Assembly: GCA_963576735.1 (NCBI GenBank) | Contig: OY755178.1 | Span: forward strand, 19,530,001-19,594,000 | Length of the DNA stretch: 64,000 bases | Origin: Bedellia somnulentella | Lineage: Eukaryota > Arthropoda > Insecta > Lepidoptera > Bedelliidae | Reading direction: 5' to 3' | Part shown: positions 20,550-31,200 of the stretch, in pieces | Position numbering within the stretch: the stretch's first letter is position 1 | How the letters are laid out: each line of letters begins with the position of its first letter | Made by a program: the position numbers and the translations under genes | Notes under the pieces: model-generated | Databases searched by the model: none | What the model saw: only the letters and a program-made list of their open reading frames with translations | Told to the model about the DNA's origin: nothing

Positions 20550-21043
20550 CCAAAAACATTATGTAAAAAACTAGCCATGTCTCGATAGAGCTGCTTGTTT
20601 ATCTCTAAAAATTAATGAAATCTCTAAAGGTTCCTTGCTGCGATTTATTTATTATGATAGTTACTTTTACGTGACTTGGCCGTTGACTTGTTATTAGTAG
20701 ATTATGATTAAAGTTTAAAGGAAGCATAGAAACAATCGCCAGAGTTCTTACAAATAAAGATAGATTAGAATCACAAAAAAATATTAAGTTGACTCTAAAT
20801 AATCGGCAAGGAACTATAGAAGATTTGAATAAATCTGCAAATAACTTAGTAAATAAACTTGTACATACTAAACATGTAAAGAATGTTCAACGGCCAAGTC
20901 ACGTAAAATTGACTGTCATAATAAATAAATCGCAGTAAGGAACCTTAGACTTGGCTCCATTTATTTTAGAGATTTCATTACTTTTTAGAGATAAACAAGC
21001 AGCTTTATCGAGACTTGGCTAGTTTTTTACAGAATGTTTTTGG
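20550..21043. mobile_element. Foldback element FB1
   Basis: Arms 20550-20686 and 20888-21043 are inverted repeats starting CCAAAAACATT. They share GATAAACAAGCAGCT-type and CACGTAAAA blocks, with about 90% pairing and a ~20 bp indel. The loop is ~200 bp. No coding capacity. Confidence 0.7.
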
Positions 21044-21490
21044 TGGAATTTCACTTCTTTTTGGCAGGAAATGATATTATCTTGTGAAATTAAATAAAAA
21101 TAAACTCCACGACTTCTCAAATCTTTAAAATACATGAAAAAAATCTTTAAATGTGTAAATAAATACGCTAGCGGGATTTAAATGCCATCTAGTGACGAAT
21201 ACTGGTACTAATGCTAAATGACGTGAGCGAAGCCACAGCTGAGTGCTTATACATAAATAATAATAATTATAGAACTTAATATTTTTATTTATTGAGTAGA
21301 ATACAGTTAATCGATTACTATTTCTCTTAAAAACGCTTATTAAAGTTTGGCAGTACTCTTATGTTTTCTCATCAGCGGCACCAGGTAGTCCAGATCTTCC
21401 ATAAACCTTATTTTGATAGTTTTTTCTTTATGTGGGCGTTAAAATCTACTTCTGTACAAAATTTCAGCTCTCTAGGTCTATGGGAAGTAC

Positions 21491-21739
21491 ATACATACAT
21501 TCATATACTCATGGCTATAAATCCCTTGATGGGGTAGCCAGAGCTAAGGAATTAGAGATTCCTCAGCCACTTTTGGAAAGTTAAGTGGGGAAAAGATGGC
21601 AAAATAAAGGTCGTTGGTGATGGGTCTCCAACCTCATCGCCTCAAAATCCCTAAAAAGCCTCAATACCGTTAGTCGCCTCTTACGTACACCCACCGGAAG
21701 AAATGGGATAGTGCTAATCTAAGCCGATACTACGCAGCA
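21491..21739 (-). repeat. SINE1 copy with 7-bp TSD
   Basis: Flanked by GAAGTAC at 21484-21490 and 21740-21746. The interrupted sequence (GGTCTATGGGAAGTAC|TAGTTC and the GAGTCAGTCAGTCAGTG stretch at 21770) looks like an older repeat, but I cannot assign it. Confidence 0.85.
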
Positions 21740-21860
21740 GAAGTACTAGTTCTATTTTGATGATCAGTGAGTCAGTCAGTCAGTGTCATTAGCTTAACTT
21801 CAGAACTAATTGATCTACCAACTTGAAATTTTGGATTTCAAGTGTGTGATTACGAATTTC

Positions 21861-23486
21861 TAGGTGACGAAACATAAAAAAAGAAAAAATCTAAAATAAA
21901 TAAATTAAATTAATAAATAAATGATGTAGATCAATAAAAAAAGGCGATCATCATGTTTGGTTTGAGTATTTTTTATTGAAGTCTGCTTCGTTTCCAAACC
22001 ACGTGTGCACATTATACAAATAAAAACCCATATAAAATATATTTTTTTCCTTAAATTCCAATTATTTACCATAAAAGAACCATAAAAATTAGTCGTGCTC
22101 AATTCATGTTAAACACGTTCTCCACTTTTATGTCTTTATAAAAACACTTTGAGACGAAATAATGAATTAAATGTTTTGAATATTACTGTTGTTAACGGTG
22201 CGGCAATCTAGGCCTTTTATTATGATAACATTTTATAATTTAGACGATATTTTAATTGAGATATGTTTCTATATTTATCAAATGATTTGAAAATTGAGGG
22301 TTGTTGCAGATGATATTGAAGTAAACTAAGTGATACTATGAAGTGTAGTTGGAGAAATGGTTGGGAGTACGACTATTTTTTCAACGGTTGTTAATTAATT
22401 ATGACAATAAAATACGGCGATGAAAAAAATTGGTCGGTTCAATAAATTAACTGGCTTGATTAAATGAGCGGTAAAATTGATGGAATTGGCAGTTACAACA
22501 ACCGTTTATCTATTTCTAACAACAGTGTTTTCTTCATTGTTTATTTATAGATATTATACGTTGACAAAACCGCATTTTACGCATACTACTTAATTAGTGT
22601 ACTGCTCAAGTTTAGGTGTAGGAATTATCAACAAGCTTTATATAATTTAACCCTAACTACAAAAGATAAGGCTTCAAACGAAGCCTACACCGATTTGATA
22701 CATTTAGTCATACGTTTGGTTAATTTATCGAATTGTATCCAGCGAGGGAAAAAAATCGAGAGGAAATCTAAATGGCGTCCAGACACGTGAATGTAGTATT
22801 CGAGCAAAATATCAGTACACTGACTGAGCACCTGGTGAGAAAAATTTCACGTGCTGTGCAAAATTATTTATATCATGATATACGGTTTTTTGCTGAGCTT
22901 GAGTTTAGGAGTACATAAGACAGCTGCAGCACTTAAAAATGTTGTAAATTAGAATAAACTAAGAAAGTTTCAAAAAGTATCGATTTTGACCCACTGTTGA
23001 GATGACTATCCAGCTATCAAACTCCGAAGATTGCATGCTGGTGGTGATGCGTATAATGGTTATGGTTGTTAGTTCGGCAGATTAATACCCGTACTCTAGG
23101 TCAGACTTTCTCAGAATTTCCAAACAAAATCAGGCGATACAATTTTTATAAACATCAAACACTATCAGTATTTAATCTTATTTACAAAAAGACAAATTAC
23201 ATTATCAATATTCTCCATAATTTAATGTTAATATTGATTACAATAAATAATAGTGTATACTAATAACAACTTTACAATACATTAGATTTTTCAGTTTCAG
23301 TTAGCAGTATACATAGAAAACATATTCAAAAATAAAAAAGCAGCTCTTGAATCAATGACATCATCACTTTAATTTTGGGATAGTCTTGTGATTCCTGCAA
23401 TAAACTAGGCAAATAGGATATCCTATATCTGTGAGCCGAACGCTCCTGCCGCCACCGTCAGAAAATAAAAAAAATATAAAAATATT
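21861..23486. other. No recognised feature
   Basis: AT-rich DNA. Open frames of ~65 codons here are unsupported. No internal repeats shared with the rest of the window were noticed. Confidence 0.4.
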
Positions 23487-24006
23487 CATTTATTTCAAAA
23501 TAAAAAGATAAATCTTTGTTTTTTGAACGTCAAATTTTAACTTAATACTAAGTTTACTTCGGATTCGGAAGGTGTTTTGTTGAGAGAAGAACCCGTAAGA
23601 AACTCGTCAACACACATCTTTTTTTAACGTCCATTACAATTTTGGTGTTAGCCCGGAAACATCCTGCACAGAGCCCTGATGACACCAAGCCACTTCATCA
23701 TTAATGTAATCATTGACATTGTAATAGGCTTTCGAACTAAGATTTCTTTTAACTGCTGCTTTGAATTTTGTTTCTGTTAAATTTAAAATGTCCTCAGGTA
23801 TTTTATTATACATTTTTACGCATAACCCCATGAAAGATGTATTTACTTTTGACAATCTGTATTTTGGTACTGATATTTTATTGTTGTCTCTCAGGTTTCG
23901 AATATGTCTGTCACAATTTTTCACAAAAGAGGCCTGATTCTTTCTTACATACATAATATTTTCATAAATATATTGACATGGCAGTGTCATTATATTTATT
24001 GTTTTA
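23487..24006 (-). pseudogene. LINE-K, 5'-truncated copy (520 bp)
   Basis: Corresponds base for base to 31054-31573 at a constant offset of 7567. The two were identical wherever I compared them. It encodes the last 118 residues of the LINE-K ORF2 plus the 3' UTR. The minus-strand 5' end breaks off after TTTATTGTTTTA. I found no clear target-site duplication. This is a typical incomplete reverse-transcription product, inserted recently. Confidence 0.9.
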
Positions 24007-25657
24007 TGATATTATTTATAAAGTCATACATATTATTTCTGTGTGTAATAGTAACAAGGTTCTTTTTGTTTAACATAGGTTTTATTAGAATAGAACAGAC
24101 TATCATTTTCGGTTATTTCTATATGCATTAAAAAAAACAAAGCTTGATTATTAGGCACTTCTTCTCGTTATAAGATATTGAAGGCAAGGTCAAGCCTTCG
24201 TTGGCGACAGAGACCTTTAGAAATTAACCCGAATGCGGCTCACTTTTGGTTGAAAAGCACAGATAAGACGCAGCTCGTAATAAGCTGGAAGTATCCGGCT
24301 TGACAAGCCGTGGAGCTCAACGTACTCAACGAGACGTGATGTGCGCAACGGTGATGTCGTTACCTAACGGCGGTGTAAGTAACGGACAGGTTACGGGGAG
24401 GCAATTATAATCGGCTGCGATGGCGTTGTATTCCGTTCCGGTAACGGAATCGCATCGCACCCATCAAAGCCTGCGATAATCATGTTACGTCTATAAACAG
24501 TATAATGTAACCGATGCTACGGAATCACTAACAGTAGCAGACAGAGCTTTGAAAGTTAAACTCATTGAAACGATATGCAATTAGCCAATTCTTTTAGAAA
24601 TCCTTCGATACAGTCAAGCATACTACTTCGATTTCATATTTTAGAGAAGCACGGAAGCAGTCAGGATTGAATGGCGTGGTAATCAATAGTTCCTGTCTAT
24701 CCCACTGGAAACTAGCAGACGCGTGAGAATATCCTTCTTTGTACTGGGGCAAAAAACGGGACATGACAAGCAGCACCGACGAATAATGAGATATTAGAAT
24801 TTAAGAGAAAATATATGCGAATATAAAAAATATATTGAAGTACCAACAATCGCAAAGTGGATCCTTTCTGCAAACAAGAACAAGACCGTCGAGAAGAACC
24901 TCTCATTACGTCTTAACAAAGAATTCCTTCACAGCGACCTTATTTCAAGAGGGGTCGGCACTCAGCATTATTTATAAAAGCCAAGTCAAGAGAACGATAC
25001 AGACATATTGCTACGGTTTTACTTTAATTTTCATTTAGGCTACGTCACTTACACATATAGATAGATCATTATATAATTTAGTCTACATTTCATTGGATAC
25101 GAAAATAAATGAATAAAATTAAATATAACACGGCGCGGCCGTTCACAATAAAGCTGTGAATTTCATCATAGAATATGTAAGAAATAAATACGACTATATA
25201 AGACCCCTTCTAATCCCTGTACCCAGGTTCGGGTGATCACATCTGTGTTGAAGAACTAGCTGTGTAGCTTTCAGACTTCGTAATGTTTGTATGGTACACA
25301 AAAAAAGTGTAGGATGAGATTGAAATCGGTCATGCGAAATTGGGCGCATAAAGACATGTGTCTTTCTTTTTTTGCGTTTCTCTTTTTCAATATAGAGAGA
25401 TGTTTGTTAAGGAATAATTTCGTTTCTTGATTGAAATAACCAACTTTGTATTTAGTTTAGTCAAAAAACCCTTCTGTTTCCTGAGTGACGCGAGACAATG
25501 TGATTGTCTCATATAAATCGTATGGTATCGATACCCATTATTTAAAGTGTGGAAAAAAACCCTTAATCACCTCGATCGTATGACGATACCCACGGAGATA
25601 AATGGATTTCTAAGCCTAAACTGCACCGAATCAATTATTTTTAAAACAAAATATTTT
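24007..25657. other. No recognised feature
   Basis: Contains a less AT-rich patch (24180-24560) with a TTCCGTTCCGGTAACGGAA near-palindrome. Short frames at 24594-25038 are not gene-like. Confidence 0.35.
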
Positions 25658-25729
25658 TTCCCGTACCGGGAATCGAACCCGAGCCTCCTGGGTGAAAGCC
25701 AGGTATCCTAGCCACTAGACCATACGGGA
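25658..25729 (-). tRNA. tRNA-Glu-TTC: tRNA-Glu (TTC)
   Basis: This 72 nt minus-strand sequence forms a perfect cloverleaf. The acceptor is TCCCGTA/TACGGGA, the A box lies in TGGTCTAGTGGCTAGGAT, the anticodon stem is CCTGG/CCAGG around loop CTTTCAC (anticodon TTC), and the T arm is GGGTTCGATTCCC. The discriminator is A, followed by a T-run terminator (TATTTTGTTTT) within 20 nt. It reads GAA/GAG codons. There are no repeat flanks, and this is the only RNA gene here that I regard as functional host DNA. Confidence 0.95.
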
Positions 25730-26335
25730 GATGACAACCGATTCAAAATACCGCACCACACTAAAAATAAAACATTATAAGACGATAAAAACAGCTGTAT
25801 CAATATTATCATAAATTATTGTGTTGTTGAATATATTACATTATCAGTTATAAATTAAACAATCAAATTATTGTATTAATGGTTATTGTAAGCTAAAGAA
25901 ACGAATGTAAAGGTGACAAACATAGAGCGGGTGATTAAAAATTTCAAGATAAATATAAATTAGTTTGTCAGTAGCCGTAGCAGTGTTTCTACCAGTTTAT
26001 ATTCATTCACAAGAATTTAAATGAAATGAACGGTTGCGGTAATCTGGGCATGCAGGAATGACTCAGATTTAAGAAGTATATCGTAGTAAAACACATACAC
26101 ATAAATATGTTCTAAAGATGAAATAACAGGTACGTTAACTATATTTTGATACACATATTTTTTTTATAATTCAAATGTGTAGTCTCAGAAAACTACCCTT
26201 TATTTTCATCAGGGCAGGACAGAGGTTATTTAATAATAACCGGTTTGTAAGAGCTAAGAAAATCTTCTTCGCTTTGATTCGCATACCTCTTTTGTTATAA
26301 TTTTTAAAAAGGCATAATTATTAAATATATTTTGC
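25730..26335. other. No recognised feature
   Basis: AT-rich flank of the tRNA gene with nothing supportable. Confidence 0.4.
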
Positions 26336-26592
26336 TGCTGTGTAGTGTCGGCTTAGAATAGCACTACCCCATTTCTTCCGGTGGGTGTATGTAAGAGGCG
26401 ACTAACGGTATTGGGGCTTTTTTAGGGATTTTTGGGCGATACGGTTGGAGACCCATCACTAACAACCTTTATTTTACCATCTTCTACCCACTCAACTTTC
26501 CAAAAGTGGCTGAGGAATTTCTGATTCCTTAGCTCTGGCTACCCCTTCTAGGGATTTACAGCCGTGAGTATATGTATGTATGTATGTATATT
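26336..26592 (+). repeat. SINE1 copy
   Basis: A well-preserved full-length copy with a (TATG)n tail. It is a good reference for the family. Confidence 0.9.
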
Positions 26593-28802
26593 TATGATTA
26601 TAATATAACTCAAGTGTCAATATTTGCATATTCGTATAACAAGCACCCTATGGAATTGTCACGAGGTGTTTAATGAAACTAGTACCTACGCCACGTTTTC
26701 AGGGTTATGTGGTACGAATACTATAAACAACTGAGATGATTTTGTTGAAAGGGTAGATGACCGTAGTCTGCATGCAAACGCCCGCGCCCCTGCCAATGAA
26801 CTAGCAAATAATATATTTGCGGGGAGGTTATTCGCCTCACCTGCCACAGGGCTGGGGTGCCTACCCCTTTCAATTGCCACTGTTGTACTGTGTTAGGCCT
26901 TCGCTTTAATTTTTTTAATTATCCTCGTCATGTACGTGGAGTAGTAAGCCCTTAAAACAGTTTTATAAACAATTTGTATTGGAGTAAAAGTCAATTAACG
27001 TTTCTTTCAAGGGCTTGGAAAAGTGATACATGTTTAATACACCATTTATCGCCACACTTTTCAATCCTGGTCAACCTCTCGAGAACCTTAACATTTGTCA
27101 ATCTTTTCACACAAGCTTTTTTATTATTTACAATTCGTAAGCCTGCCCGTTTTAGAGCATCCTCTTTTCTATTTGATATAAATGCGTCCTCCCCTCCCTA
27201 GTCATCCCATCCCATCGTTTGACAAGTAGTCAGTTAGTTTATTGCTTCTGTTTATTTATCAAATTATAATGATAATAATCTATTTATAAATTAAAAAAAC
27301 ACTAAAAGTGCTCATGTTTGGTTAAAAGCAAATCTGTTTAAGGTGATATTATTATCGATATCAAAGTAGCGGCAGGCTATAAGTAAAATAAACAAACATA
27401 GTAGGTGCTACACCGCGAGGTCGTTGCCCCCGCCCAGTGCAGCGAGGGCGGGCGGGGGCGGCGGGGGGGCGGCCATCCCCGGATCGATACCGGCCGACCG
27501 AATCATGTGCACCGTCTCGCTACACTCAATCATCTGACTGATACGCACTCGGTTAGATAAAACTATTTATATATTTTGAGTTACAGCTGAGCGATCCCAG
27601 TTTACCATCTTTTTAACTCTGATTTCCAAAACTAGCATAGAAATTGGCAACTACATGGCTCTGGCTACCAGCATAAGTCATGGATAATGATTCATATAAA
27701 GCGATCATACAGCTGTCACAACCACTTACACACAACTTATGTGTTCTAATACTCTGCAGGCAAAAGTCTATGAATGAGTCAGTTGTGAGATTTATTTATC
27801 CAGATTGAGACTTTCATGGAGTTTACCTATCTAATACATAAAATCCGTACTAATATTTTTTAAAGGCTACTTGTTACGAATTACGATTTAGAACAGTTCG
27901 TATGAATCCCTGTGGGCCCTCTAAAGATCGGTACGCATATTGCATCCTGTTCTAAAGGCCTATGACTTTGCAAAGCCTTTGTGAACATCATAGCACAAAA
28001 TTTTGGTTATTTGTAAGTTGCCAATGTGTCAACATAAAATAACATGCACATGATTCCAAAACATTTCACACATCATAGTATGTTTTAAAACGTCCATAAT
28101 TACGTGAAATCTAATTTGTTATATTATGAGACACTCTTCAAAATATTATGACGAGTTCTTATCGGTGCATTATTCATCCATACTTAGAGTCCGGGGACTG
28201 CTTTGTTATATTTTCTTTTAGCCTTGGAACTGTCGGAAATCGAACTTATCTTAATACTTTACCAGAACATCAAACTTATAAGGAAGCAGAGACTGCTGAA
28301 TATTACCTGGAAATAGAAAACAGTTACATTAGAATTACGAATGAAAACATTATACTTATTGACAAGTTCATCTACTTAATATCCACTGTTAAATACTACA
28401 ATATTAAATCGAGATCAGCCTAGTTTTTTAAATATTCATAATTGCGGCTATACCTTTGAATGGGTAATCGGTGCTTACGCACAATATGCAAACAATGATT
28501 CCTAGATTCAAAATAATTATAAAATGCAACACGTGATACGTAATATAATTATACATATAACGACATTGATATCATCAATCAAGATATTATTTGCTTAGTC
28601 GGGAATGAATTAAGACCTTCCGAGATAATATCATGATGATTATGAATATAAACAGGAAGTAGATAGAAGGAGCAGTGTAACAGTGAATGTTAAGTGTCGC
28701 AGTCTGATAAGAGATACTGCTGCACCAAAATATTGATAAATGCCTCCAACTCGCCCGTAACCGAATAGCTGTGAGAGTAGTGGGCTTTACGACTGATAAG
28801 AC
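26593..28802. other. No gene; GC-rich island at 27410-27500
   Basis: Mostly AT-rich. Bases 27410-27500 are strongly GC-rich (GGGCGGGCGGGGGCGGCGGG) and followed by CGATACCGGCCGACCGA. This could be an unmethylated regulatory or exon-proximal patch, but no frame or splice signal supports a gene. Frames at 26686-26880, 26974-27201 and 28148-28423 are unsupported. Confidence 0.4.
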
Positions 28803-29133
28803 TAGCGTTGCCAGACGTCCCGTATTTCCCGGGACGTCCCGTATTTTAGGCCTAATTTGAAATGTCCCGTATTTTAGCCATGACCTCTACGCTCGTCAAT
28901 TACGCACGCGGATTTGTTAAAAAGTGAGCTCATGACTATTATCTATTATGATTGTAATTGTATTGATTTTTATAAATATGTAAAAAGTAACAAAAACATG
29001 TTAAAAACTTTAAACTTACTTGCTCCTCTAGTTTAGTTTTTTTATTTGTCCCGGGTAAAGAACTTAAATCCCGTATTTTTAGCATTTTTATGCATTTGTC
29101 CCGTATAAGACGAAAAAAAAACTGGCAACCCTA
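28803..29133. mobile_element. hAT-type MITE, 8-bp TSD
   Basis: The ends read TAGCGTTGCCAG and, inverted, TAGGGTTGCCAG. They are flanked by a perfect 8 bp duplication, GATAAGAC (28795-28802 and 29134-29141). The interior repeats GTCCCGTATTT in both orientations several times and has no coding capacity. TIR and TSD together indicate the hAT superfamily. Confidence 0.9.
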
Positions 29134-29493
29134 GATAAGACATACATTCATACTTATAACCCCTGAACTCTGAAGTTCAGGATGTCCAGCAGAGATATAA
29201 ATGGTGAAATAGTAGCATTGGTTCGCCACAAAAAAGCTACACTTGTTATTTTATTATTTCTTTACAATGATTCTCATAGAATCTAGATCAACACAATCCC
29301 ACGGGATAGTTGGTAATCCCACGACCAGTGATAGGTTATTTCAAGACTAAGCATATTTTTAACTGTCACTTTTAACGGAACAGTTTCTTGAACCATATCA
29401 TGATTATGATGATGATGGGGTAAGAAAAGAGGAGCTTTGTGGAGGTTTAGGCATGCCAGGTGGATAGTTGAGAATAAAGCTGCTATTAAGCAA

Positions 29494-29646
29494 AATACAC
29501 ACTGAGCCCACCGGGCCGCCGACATTGCCCGGCGACATAACGCGGCGGACTGTGTTGAAAGAATTCTGTCTAACCTATATGAAAGAAAACTAGACCGCCG
29601 CCAAAGTTGCCGGCATGTCGGCGGCCCGGCGGGCTCAGTGTGTATT
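29494..29646. mobile_element. GC-rich palindromic MITE M2, copy 1
   Basis: Terminal inverted repeats start AATACACACTGAGCCC and continue CCGGGCCGCCGACAT. The interior is short. A diverged relative lies at 37940-38090. The GC content contrasts sharply with the flanks. No clear target-site duplication. Confidence 0.75.
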
Positions 29647-30097
29647 GTGGTTTACGATATAGGACGAACGCGGAGGCGCGTGTCGAATAACACACAAGGC
29701 CACAAAGGAAGTTGAGGCTATTATGGTTTGGAGGGCAAGGAGGTTGGTTAAGAATCAAGTTCATGCATGAAAAACAATGTTTTAAACGAAGTCAATTAAG
29801 AATCGATTTAGAGTCATCATAATAATTTTCCGATGTAAACGTGTCATTCCATTCCTAGTGGCTTCGCTTGCAAAAATACATCGTAGGATAATACTCACTA
29901 TGCTGATAAGGTTTTGGAATATTCTTCTAAATTGTAATATATATTAATTACATAAATACCGTGAGTTAATTTTGATTACATTTAACTTCCGGGGACCGTG
30001 GCCGTCCCTTAAGCATCTTATTTTTTAGATTCAGTCATTCAGTCTACAATATCCTACCGAACTGGGTTAAAACTAACAAAGTGCATTCGTCAGTGTT
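29647..30097. other. No recognised feature
   Basis: AT-rich spacer; no gene or repeat recognised. Confidence 0.4.
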
Positions 30098-30168
30098 CCC
30101 CTGGGAATTGAACCGGGAAATTTAGGATAGAGGGCCGAAAATCTTACCACTAAAGACCACGGACGCAG
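30098..30168 (-). tRNA. tRNA-like pseudogene
   Basis: The minus strand shows an A-box-like TGGTCTTTAGTGGTAAG and the B box GGTTCAATTCC with a CCGG-type T stem. The acceptor ends do not pair and the anticodon stem is poor. It is a decayed tRNA or a SINE head. Confidence 0.4.
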
Positions 30169-30837
30169 TTACGAAATGAGTATCAGGTAAAAAAAAGATT
30201 TAACAAATCCTAAACCAAAAAGGTTTCACAATGTGGTTTGAATAATACAATAACCAGAGCCGTTCGGAGGCTGCAAGGAATAATGAAAAATCCGTACCCA
30301 AACAGCTGACCATTCGTTGTAAGTCAAAGTGTGTGTCAAATCATAGAATCCATATTATAATACAATATACGGAAACAAAGAATATACAAATGCTAATATG
30401 TTATGGCCTATTTTTAAAGAAATTGTATAAAAAATCATAGCATTAGATATCGATTGAACCTAATTACCTATAGCAATGACCAAACCACGAGGCTAAATCA
30501 AAGTTTCACGCTAATGAATCACATTATTAACGGTGGGATAGTGATTAAAGCATTTTGCATAACAATTAGGAATAGGTGGTAGTGTAATTGTTTCTAACCG
30601 ATACACCACTTTCGTTGGCTGCCGAGCGGAACCAAGGAACTCTTGCCTTTCTCCAATTATCTATCTATCATAGAAATCGTTCACTAGAACACAATGAATG
30701 TCCAATTTATGGGATATTAATAACCATCTTATACCAACGGACCTAAAACTATATTAGAAAAGAAGGTAATTTATTCATTGCTAAAAATAAATGGAGAATA
30801 AGCGCATACTCATCGCATACCAAAATTTTCATGCACG
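30169..30837. other. No recognised feature
   Basis: AT-rich DNA between the tRNA-like relic and the LINE-X remnant. Confidence 0.4.
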
Positions 30838-30975
30838 CGTGTAAGGCAGGGGCGTCCGAAGTAAAGAATCAAAGGGAATTCATAAAAAACTGCCGAAGGT
30901 AAATGAAGGGAGGTTTACCAAAGTGGCGATAAAGTCTGTGCCTACCTCCTTGGGACTTAATATGTAAGTATGTAT
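30838..30975 (+). repeat. Degenerate LINE-X 3' end
   Basis: GGGGCGTCCGAAGTA, AAAGTGGCGATAA and GTGCCTACC follow in the LINE-X order, ending in a GTAAGTATGTATG tail. Several indels destroy the frame. Confidence 0.55.
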
Positions 30976-31200
30976 GTGTATCTTTTAATACAATATCTAT
31001 GAGAAAGTAATCATACCACAAACAAGTCATAATGTAAAAATAAATAAAATAATCATTTATTTCAAAATAAAAAGATAAATCTTTGTTTTTTGAACGTCAA
31101 ATTTTAACTTAATACTAAGTTTACTTCGGATTCGGAAGGTGTTTTGTTGAGAGAAGAACCCGTAAGAAACTCGTCAACACACATCTTTTTTTAACGTCCA

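Noticed and set aside
26686..26880. 64-codon minus frame with a mixed, protein-like composition
   Set aside because: Looks like part of an old repeat, but I could not connect it to a family or to a second copy in the window.
27410..27500. GC-rich island as a promoter/CpG island
   Set aside because: No TATA/initiator arrangement, first exon or open frame nearby. Reported only as a compositional patch.
28148..28423. 91-codon frame as a host gene
   Set aside because: No recognisable family, no neighbouring exons, and a composition like the flanking non-coding DNA.
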